Assembly: GCA_947442105.1 (NCBI GenBank)
Contig: CANEVH010000029.1
Span: 1-48,244, forward strand
Direction: 5' to 3'
DNA: 48,244 nucleotides
From: Comamonadaceae bacterium
Lineage (GTDB): Bacteria > Pseudomonadota > Gammaproteobacteria > Burkholderiales > Burkholderiaceae_C
The notes beneath the pieces are model-generated. The model searched no databases. It saw only the letters and a program-made list of their open reading frames with translations, and was not told the origin of the DNA. Positions within the stretch are counted from its first letter, which is position 1. Each line of letters begins with the position of its first letter. Position numbers and translations under genes: made by a program. Positions 42,827-48,244 of this stretch are shown here, piece after piece.

Positions 42827-43390
42827 CTAATGCGACACATCCTCGCGCTGAATCACCCGCAAGAATGTGAGCCAAATGATGTACAAATCAAACACCAATG
42901 ATTTTTGGTGCAGATACTGTGTGTCCAATTGGACCTTCTCTGCAATGGACACACTATCGCGACCATTCACCTGCGCCCAACCGGTCAGGCCCGGCAAAAG
43001 CTTATCTACACCTGCTTCTGTTCGCAGCGCAATCAGATCATCTTGATTGAACAAGGCAGGCCGGGGACCCACAAAACTCATATCCCCCTTAAGAATGCTC
43101 CACAACTGTGGCATTTCGTCCAAACTGCTTTTGCGCAAAAAAGAACCAATAGGTGTCAGGGCGGCCTCGGCGTTCGGGAGCAAATGCGTAGCCATCGGCG
43201 GCGTGCCCAAGCGCATACTGCGGAATTTGGGCATTTTGAAAATTCGGTTGTTGCGGCCTACACGGTCGGACCAATACAAGACGGGGCCTTTGGAAGTCAA
43301 GCGGACGGCAAGCGCCACCACCACCAAGGGGAACAAAAGGACGGCGCCAGCGACCATCGCCAACACAAGGTCAAAAGCACGTTTCAACAT
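42827..43390 (-). CDS. Initiating sugar-phosphate transferase (WbqP/WreU/PglC type)
   Basis: 187 residues, minimal monotopic phosphoglycosyl transferase. One membrane segment near 6-29, DRVGRNNRIFKMPKFRSMRL, the catalytic pair Asp91-Glu92 in SLDEMPQLWSILKGDM and SFVGPRP, then PGLTGWAQVNGRD. It transfers a sugar-1-phosphate to undecaprenyl phosphate. Overlaps the upstream epimerase/reductase gene by 7 bases, which fits loading of a QuiNAc- or FucNAc-like sugar. Unlike the transferase at 565-1248, the Asp-Glu pair is intact. Confidence 0.9.
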   Translation of the reverse strand: MLKRAFDLVLAMVAGAVLLFPLVVVALAVRLTSKGPVLYWSDRVGRNNRIFKMPKFRSMRLGTPPMATHLLPNAEAALTPIGSFLRKSSLDEMPQLWSILKGDMSFVGPRPALFNQDDLIALRTEAGVDKLLPGLTGWAQVNGRDSVSIAEKVQLDTQYLHQKSLVFDLYIIWLTFLRVIQREDVSH

Positions 43391-44331
43391 ACTTTTGTTC
43401 CATTAAACGCTCGGCGAAGGCCTTCGTCCAAACTAACAGGCGGCATCCATTGCAATACGTCACGTGCCTTGGAAATATCAAGCTGCAGGCTGCTGCACAA
43501 GCGATCAACCGCTGCGCGCTTGCCCAATAGGGAGGCGAGCGATACCAACGCACCCACGGGCATGTGAACGAGACGCGCCGGACGACCGGTGGCCCGCGCC
43601 ATTGCGCGGACCAGATCGGGGGTAGATATATCGACACCGTCGCTCACCAAAAAAGTCTGGTTGGCCGCAGCGGGGTGGTGAACACACGTAATTATGAAAT
43701 CCACTAGGTTATCCAGCCCAACCAGGCTGCGCAAATTGTGCACAGCGCCCAGTGGCAAGGGTATGCCGCGCTGCACTGCACGCATGAGCGCGGCGAAATT
43801 GGCTTTGACTCCGGGGCCGTAGACCAAGGGCGGACGGATGATTACGATTTGCATGTCCTGCTCCTCCGAAAACTTCTTTAAGGCCTCTTCGGCTTCGTAT
43901 TTGCTGTGGGAATAGGCATCGCCGGGCGCAGGCGCATCTGTCTCTCTAAATGGTTTGCCAGCCGCCGAGACTTCACCATGGACCTTTACGGTGCTGATGA
44001 AGACAAATCGTTGAACGCCTGCACGCGCTGCATCCCGTACCAACTTCAGGGAACCAATCGTATTGACCTCGCGATACAACGATGCCGATTCACACTCGGC
44101 TTCATGCATGACGTGCACCCGCGCGGCCAAGTGCACCACCACGCCCACCCGCTGCAGCGCAGCGGACCAATCTGTGGTGCCGCCAACGGGCCCGACTGCA
44201 AACGACCTGTCGGCGGAAGTGCTGGCGCCTAGCGACCGAACCGCAGCGTGGACCGAATCCCCCCGAAGAAGCAACTGCGCACCCAGTTCTTTGCCCACAA
44301 AGCCATTGGCGCCTGTGACCAATACCCTCAT
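43384..44331 (-). CDS. NAD-dependent epimerase/reductase (WbpV/WreQ-like)
   Basis: 315 residues from ATG 44331, which overlaps the upstream glycosyltransferase stop as ATGA; the frame further upstream lies inside that gene. Extended SDR: VTGANGFVGKEL (5-16), STVKVHGE (113-120) and Tyr140/Lys144 (YSHSK). Related proteins reduce UDP-4-keto-6-deoxy-GlcNAc to UDP-QuiNAc or UDP-FucNAc, or epimerise HexNAc. Next to a phosphotransferase and near a WbpM-like dehydratase, a 4-reductase role is favoured. Substrate is inferred. Confidence 0.85.
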   Translation of the reverse strand: MRVLVTGANGFVGKELGAQLLLRGDSVHAAVRSLGASTSADRSFAVGPVGGTTDWSAALQRVGVVVHLAARVHVMHEAECESASLYREVNTIGSLKLVRDAARAGVQRFVFISTVKVHGEVSAAGKPFRETDAPAPGDAYSHSKYEAEEALKKFSEEQDMQIVIIRPPLVYGPGVKANFAALMRAVQRGIPLPLGAVHNLRSLVGLDNLVDFIITCVHHPAAANQTFLVSDGVDISTPDLVRAMARATGRPARLVHMPVGALVSLASLLGKRAAVDRLCSSLQLDISKARDVLQWMPPVSLDEGLRRAFNGTKVC

Positions 44332-45107
44332 GTCAGCGCCTTGCGGGCCTTGCGCCACATCACCTGCCAAAAAACCGGTGAGAGGAAGAACCGCAGCATG
44401 CTCTGCACGTGCCAAGCAAGGTATTTGAACTTTCGCCTGCTCGTGCGCTGTGCGTGATGCACCACCCGTGCCTTAGGACTCAACACGACCTTCAAGCCAC
44501 TCAATCCAAGCCGAGCGCACAGGTTCACGTCTTCGTAATAAAGAAAGTAGCGTTGATCAAAACCACCCAACTGCTGGTACACCGCACGACGAAACAGCAA
44601 ACACATGCCACCCACCCAGTCAGGCAAGATCTCGCAGTTTGAAATGGGGTAATCGATACCTCTGCAAACACCAAGCGCTTTGCAGACTATTTTTAACGGC
44701 GTCGGAAATCGCCGAGCACTGTCTTCGATCGCACCGTCTGCGTTCAACACCAAGGGGGCGGCCACACCAACAGAGTGATCGGCCAGACATGCCATCAGTG
44801 CAGGGAACGGGTTCGCGGAAAACCGAATATCCGGGTTTAAGACGCAAAAAAAATCGCCGCTCGCTAAACCAAAGGCCTGGTTGTGATTGGCCCCAAAACC
44901 TTGGGGTGTTGCGTTGTGTTGCAGTACGACTGGAAAGCGAAATCCTGCCAACTCAAAATCCAGCGGCTCTGGCATATTCAGTGTGAGGATGACTTCCAGT
45001 GGGTAGGCATGACAAAACCGGGCCAGGTCTCCCAATAACTCCTTCACCATTGCAGCTTGCAAATGGCTCACGATGGAGACGGATAATTGAGGAGAAGAAA
45101 CCGACAT
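44328..45107 (-). CDS. Glycosyltransferase family 2 (rhamnosyltransferase-like)
   Basis: 259 residues, GT-A inverting fold. The start SVSIVSHLQAAMVKELLGDL, QHNATPQGFGANHNQAFGLA and CVLNPDIRFSANPF give the nucleotide and metal site, where N-P-D replaces DxD. Then PDWVGGMCLLFRRAVYQQLG and FLYYEDVNLCARL follow. This pattern is seen in WbbL/rhamnosyltransferase-type enzymes. No membrane segment except a weak hydrophobic stretch near the C-terminus. Lies 15 bases after the truncated methyltransferase. Confidence 0.87.
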   Translation of the reverse strand: MSVSSPQLSVSIVSHLQAAMVKELLGDLARFCHAYPLEVILTLNMPEPLDFELAGFRFPVVLQHNATPQGFGANHNQAFGLASGDFFCVLNPDIRFSANPFPALMACLADHSVGVAAPLVLNADGAIEDSARRFPTPLKIVCKALGVCRGIDYPISNCEILPDWVGGMCLLFRRAVYQQLGGFDQRYFLYYEDVNLCARLGLSGLKVVLSPKARVVHHAQRTSRRKFKYLAWHVQSMLRFFLSPVFWQVMWRKARKALT

Positions 45108-45122
45108 GGTTGTGCCGCAAGT

Positions 45123-45476
45123 TCAACCGATTTTTCGGTAGATGGCCACCAGACAATACTGTCTAACAGCGTTTGAAAGTACTTCAATGGTTACCCCGAA
45201 TGGGGCGGCGAACACGCTTTGGAGTTGCCAACGCGCGTCCAATTGGCGCAAGTCTGACTGTGCGTAAAACCGCTTGTGGTCGAGGTCTAAATCAAAGCCA
45301 CGCTTACCAGGCACTGCGATGACCAGGCCCCCCTGTGCAGAGGTGATTCGATTGCACACATCGAGCGCGGTTTGGAGTTCGTCAATATGTTCCATCACGT
45401 TGTTCAAATCCTGCATCCGTGACTTGACAGCCAAAATATACTGCTTCCCTATAGAAATCACCGACTTAGTAATCAT
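45123..45476 (-). pseudogene. Truncated class I SAM-dependent methyltransferase
   Basis: 117 residues, of which only the later part is family-like: DLNNVMEHIDELQTALDVCN (usual S/NVLEHI motif after the SAM-binding core) and GLVIAVPGKRGFDLDLDHKR then FYAQSDLRQL. The Rossmann glycine motif and everything before it are missing. The first 8 residues (MITKSVIS) are encoded inside a direct-repeat copy (45460-45476), so the gene was cut by the repeat element or its insertion. It was probably a sugar-modifying methyltransferase of the locus; activity without the SAM site is not expected. Confidence 0.75.
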
Positions 45477-45600
45477 GTACTGGGCACCCAGAGGGTGAGC
45501 CGAAACATAACCGACTTAATTATCACCTGGCAAAACCATTGCCAAGATTGAGGCCAAGCTGGAGGGTGAGACGGAACATGACAGACTTTATTATCACCCA
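45460..45600. repeat. Cluster of direct repeats, possible transposon-end remnant
   Basis: On the minus strand GGTGATAATTAAGTCGGTTA (in copy 45491-45527) and GGTGATAATAAAGTCTGTCA (in copy 45562-45599) each continue into a CTCACCCTC end; the two copies are about 37 bases long and 71 bases apart. A third, partial copy (ATGATTACTAAGTCGGTGAT, from 45476 down) is cut short. Spaced, repeated sites at one end are typical of elements whose transposase binds several sites (IS21-, Mu- or Tn7-like), but no transposase gene lies here. The stretch 45601-45733 beyond holds nothing I recognise. Confidence 0.65.
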
Positions 45601-45733
45601 GCCTTACGACCTCAACTCGCATGCGGCGCGCCCTTTGCGTTGGGGGCAATATTGAGCCGTGATATCACGAAATAATGCCAGACTATTGGGAAATTTAGAC
45701 AAGGTACTGATTAGGGTTTTTGAGGCAACGGGC

Positions 45734-46771
45734 TCAGGTTTTTTTTATAATCGTAATCAACACTATAAATACCCATCTGGGGATAGCAAGGTGCATTCCA
45801 ATTTGTTGCTTACGTAATTGACGCGCTCGGTTCAAAGGGGATCTGTTAAGAATGTGTGTGAAGGTGTGTAGTTGACGTTTGACCAGGTCAGGCAATTGAA
45901 TTCCGCGTGTGAGGAGACGAGCTTCTAGCATTTCTGCTTGAAGCAAACTACGCCTGACAACCTCTAAATAGTGATGCCAATCCTTTATGAAGTTGACAAA
46001 TCGCCGCATTAGGGAAACTGCACCGACTACACTTCCAGCATGTTGTCGATATTGCACCAAAGGCTGGGGAATATAGGCAATTTTCCCGGCCGCTGCGGCT
46101 AGTAATGCTAACCACCAATCGTGCATCCGCAAACTTTTGGGCAAAGGGCAAGCTAATTTCAACAAGGCACGGTTAATCAAGGAGGCACAGCCTGTAATCT
46201 GATTTTGGGAAAGCAACACCCCTAAATGAGCCGTCGCTGGATAAAGCCCTGAATAGATGACAAAGGAGTTTGCAACAGGTTGTAATGCGCTATCGACAAT
46301 GGCTAGGTCACAATGCACTAGCAAAGGGGTTGTAGCGAGATAGTTTTGCTCTAAGTCTTGCATGTTGGCCAACATGATGGCCAGTTTGTCTGGATACCAG
46401 ACATCGTCTTGATCGGCAAGAAAGACATAATCTGCTTCGCGTTGCGCTGCAAACTCCAACAGCATCGAGAAATTTCCAACCACTCCTTGATTACCTAAAC
46501 CATTTTGCACCAACTGTATTCGTTGATCATGCGCCGCAAGGTGCAGAATTTTTTGTACAGTTTCATCACGTGAGCCATCGTCGCGGATGTACAACACCCA
46601 GTGGGCATAACTTTGTGCCTGAATGCTCCGAATCTGTGCCTCAATAAATCTCGCGCCGTTATAAGTTGCCATCACAACCACAACACGTTGCGCGCTGGGA
46701 AGGCGGGCAGCCGGATTGAGAATCATGATAGGTTGGCTGTCGACGATTTTTGATGGGCAAGTGTCGTGCAT
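45734..46771 (-). CDS. Glycosyltransferase family 2
   Basis: 345 residues from ATG 46771, 13 bases after the upstream stop; an earlier ATG at 46831 would overlap that gene by 47 bases. ATG 46726 (MILNPAARL) is also possible. GT-A fold: VVVVMATYNGARFIEAQIRS, YIRDDGSRDETV and VFLADQDDVWYPDKL (acid cluster for metal and donor), then MHDWWLALLAAA. The DQDDVW form is frequent in rhamnosyl- and glucosyl-transferases of O-antigen loci. The repeat cluster follows its 3' end by about 130 bases. Sugar and linkage unknown. Confidence 0.85.
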   Translation of the reverse strand: MHDTCPSKIVDSQPIMILNPAARLPSAQRVVVVMATYNGARFIEAQIRSIQAQSYAHWVLYIRDDGSRDETVQKILHLAAHDQRIQLVQNGLGNQGVVGNFSMLLEFAAQREADYVFLADQDDVWYPDKLAIMLANMQDLEQNYLATTPLLVHCDLAIVDSALQPVANSFVIYSGLYPATAHLGVLLSQNQITGCASLINRALLKLACPLPKSLRMHDWWLALLAAAAGKIAYIPQPLVQYRQHAGSVVGAVSLMRRFVNFIKDWHHYLEVVRRSLLQAEMLEARLLTRGIQLPDLVKRQLHTFTHILNRSPLNRARQLRKQQIGMHLAIPRWVFIVLITIIKKT

Positions 46772-46784
46772 GTTTTCTGACAAT

Positions 46785-47672
46785 TTAGATTGAACCCTCA
46801 AACTTTCCCATTTTGTTTGAAAGTCCAGCAATCATGCCTCGGCAAATGGCAGAAAATTTACGGAAACTATTCTCTTCAAAAAACACCATCGCGATTACTT
46901 TAAATAAACTGTATATATTGACTAAGACCCAAGTTGGTTGGATGAATATAAATCGTTTATATAAGTAAATACTATTTCTTGCAAGATAATACCGTCTCAA
47001 GCTACTGTGGTTTGTAATATTCTTTGTTAGCCATAATATTTTAATTTGCTCTGGGGATCCAATGCAGTGCAGAAGAGTGGCGCCTTTCACTTCAAGTGTT
47101 TTGTACCCGTGACAAGCACAGCGCAGACTAAATTCGGTATCAACTTGATCAATGAAAAGAGATTCGTTAAAGTAGCCAATAGAATCAAAAGTGGATAATT
47201 TAATAAGATTCCCAGATGTAATTACAACTAACACCTCCAAGTATGGAAAGAGGTCATCTTGGGAATGTCTTGGTATACTGGCAAAGATTTGCCCTGTATT
47301 AGGGTTGAGGTAACTTGGAGACAAACTAGCAACTTGTTCTTTTTGGGGATGCTTCGCATAAGCCTGCAACATGATCGCAATCATCTTCGGCGAGGCTTGG
47401 CTATCTTGATCAAAGGTTGCCAGCCATTCATGCCCCGCAGATTGCGCGTACTTTACGCCAACATTTAATGCCGCAGCAATGCCCAAATTTTCGGGCAGAT
47501 AGGTGATACTTACTTTAGGATCATTGCGCAGCTGATCAAGTAGTGCCTTGGTCGCTAAATCAGAGCCATTGTCCACAATCATAATTTCATCCACTTGGTC
47601 GCGCAAAGCCGCAACGTTATCAAGCAGCTCGTTGGACGGGTGATACGAAACTATCACGGCACAAATGGTCAT
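46785..47672 (-). CDS. Glycosyltransferase family 2 (RfbF-like rhamnosyltransferase)
   Basis: 295 residues. ICAVIVSYHPSNELLDNVAA, IMIVDNGSDLATKALLDQL, LPENLGIAAALNVGVKYA and WLATFDQDSQASPKM are typical of RfbF-type rhamnosyltransferases; FIDQVDTEFSLRCACHGYKT lies in the acceptor region. Would add L-rhamnose or a similar sugar at the inner face of the membrane; no dTDP-rhamnose genes are in the window. AT-rich codon use. Upstream 47673-47836 (164 bases) holds no gene I can see and probably the promoter. Confidence 0.86.
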   Translation of the reverse strand: MTICAVIVSYHPSNELLDNVAALRDQVDEIMIVDNGSDLATKALLDQLRNDPKVSITYLPENLGIAAALNVGVKYAQSAGHEWLATFDQDSQASPKMIAIMLQAYAKHPQKEQVASLSPSYLNPNTGQIFASIPRHSQDDLFPYLEVLVVITSGNLIKLSTFDSIGYFNESLFIDQVDTEFSLRCACHGYKTLEVKGATLLHCIGSPEQIKILWLTKNITNHSSLRRYYLARNSIYLYKRFIFIQPTWVLVNIYSLFKVIAMVFFEENSFRKFSAICRGMIAGLSNKMGKFEGSI

Positions 47673-47836
47673 TTAGGCTCTCTTCGGCTTGTGTACAGGT
47701 TTATGTTCGATCTGACAAGAGCGGACTAGTTTGTCGATAAGTTGCGACGGCTTTGGCGAATTGGACATTGTCAGGAAACGTCCCTCCCACTCTTAAGAAA
47801 CTTCCTCAGCAGTCCCGAGAAATCGAAAGTTGAACT

Positions 47837-48088
47837 TCATGCGCAAGAGGGTTCCCGTGTTGTAAGTTGAAAGCCCAATTGCTGAGCCCGCCGGGTGAGA
47901 TTTTGCACCACCCGTTGGCGGTAGCGCTCTTCATATTCGTCCTGACCAGCCTCAACAAAGGCTTGCCCTCTGGTCAACATGAAATACACCAGCCTTGCCA
48001 GCTTGTGCGCACTGACCTTGCCCCCGAAAAACGCACTCCTTAGCTGATGGTTCAAAATCAGTTTTAGGAGAGAAGAGATGAGCGACAC
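47837..48088 (-). pseudogene. C-terminal fragment of an IS110-family transposase
   Basis: 83 codons remain. SAHKLARLVYFMLTRGQAFV then EAGQDEYEERYRQRVVQNLT and RRAQQLGFQL match the C-terminal tail of IS110-type (DEDD) transposases. The first about 16 residues come from the neighbouring IS3 end, so the true break is near 48040-48045. Catalytic DEDD residues are absent; this is dead DNA. Family call from memory of the tail pattern, moderately sure. Confidence 0.65.
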
Positions 48089-48244
48089 GAAACGAGCGCG
48101 TTACACGCTGGAATTCAAGATGGAAGCGGTCAGGTTGGTCAGGGGTGGCCAGGTGGCTGCGGTCACGGCCAAGGTGCTGGGCATCCCCAAGCAGACCCTA
48201 GAGAACTGGGTCAGGCTCGACGGCAAAGGCAAGCTCAAGGGTGC
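48045..48244 (+). mobile_element. IS3-family insertion sequence, left end
   Basis: A transposase gene begins at 48078, and the IS110 fragment's frame stops matching its family at about 48040. The IS tip is therefore probably the TGATGGTTC at 48045. The rest lies outside the window, so target duplication and right end cannot be checked. Confidence 0.55.
48078..48244 (+). CDS. IS3-family transposase OrfA, N-terminal part
   Basis: 55 codons before the right edge, with AGGAG about 7 bases upstream of ATG 48078. MSDTKRARYTLEFKMEAVRL, then VRGGQVAAVTAKVLGIPKQT and LENWVRLDGKGKLKG form the Tnp_1 helix-turn-helix start of IS3 OrfA. In IS3 elements OrfA binds the ends and OrfAB, made by -1 frameshift, is the transposase. 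Whether the gene is intact cannot be seen. Confidence 0.85.
   Translation, partial: MSDTKRARYTLEFKMEAVRLVRGGQVAAVTAKVLGIPKQTLENWVRLDGKGKLKG

Noticed and set aside
45460..45600. Possible CRISPR array
   Set aside because: Only two full and one partial copies, unequal spacing, imperfect repeats and no cas genes.

Overview
The window looks like a chromosomal segment of a Burkholderiales bacterium, most likely Comamonadaceae (Rhodoferax/Polaromonas-like). The reasons are the conserved block of serine/threonine kinase, PP2C phosphatase, rph, rdgB and hemW divergent from yicC-gmk-rpoZ, the 67-residue omega subunit, the short H-NS-type protein with an Ala/Lys-rich linker, and the GC-rich codon use of the housekeeping genes. 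This is judged from sequence features only; no database search was possible.

Layout. (1) 1-228: the end of an IS66-family element, inserted into the 3' end of a VanZ-like gene. (2) 203-20344, all on the minus strand: a large O-antigen/exopolysaccharide locus. In transcription order it holds outer-membrane export protein (Wza-like), chain-length regulator (Wzz-like), WecA/MraY-type initiating transferase, relics of fcl, gmd and ugd, UDP-xylose synthase, an unknown transferase-like protein, MurJ-like flippase, Wzy-like polymerase, GT9 and GT4 glycosyltransferases, a hexapeptide acyltransferase, three ADP-heptose genes (hldD, gmhA, hldA), a DegT aminotransferase, a UDP-GlcNAc 4,6-dehydratase-like enzyme, a second initiating phosphotransferase and VanZ. 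(3) 20522-30053: tRNA-Arg(ACG), SCP2 protein, EamA transporter, tRNA-Met(CAU), a small lipoprotein, a sterol-desaturase-type hydroxylase, hemW-rdgB-rph, PP2C and kinase, then yicC-gmk-rpoZ on the plus strand. (4) 30079-39349: acyl-CoA metabolism with three acyl-CoA dehydrogenases, a crotonase, an SDR, two thioesterases and two TetR regulators, each regulator with a strong palindrome next to its start. (5) 39427-47672: argB, then a second polysaccharide locus with a WbpM/CapD-like dehydratase, an H-NS-like protein, a third initiating phosphotransferase, a WbpV/WreQ-like reductase, three GT2 glycosyltransferases, and a truncated methyltransferase beside a cluster of direct repeats. (6) 47837-48244: an IS110-family fragment cut by an IS3-family element that runs off the right edge.

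How the genes work together. The first locus can build lipid-linked repeat units (three sugar-phosphate transferases are present across the window), flip them, polymerise them, set chain length and export them. It also supplies ADP-heptose for the LPS core and probably a 4-amino-4,6-dideoxy-HexNAc sugar. UDP-xylose synthase is intact although its upstream partner ugd is a pseudogene beside it, and the GDP-fucose pathway has been reduced to one deletion scar. The second locus resembles UDP-QuiNAc synthesis and initiation (dehydratase, 4-reductase, phosphotransferase). The part from about 6.2 to 10.8 kb is visibly AT-rich, as expected for exchanged O-antigen genes.

I did not find a wholly new system. 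The most interesting points are the repeat cluster at 45460-45600 that truncates a methyltransferase, the fcl'-'gmd fusion scar beside a dead ugd, the Asn-for-Asp change in one initiating transferase, and the paired TetR operators in the acyl-CoA region.
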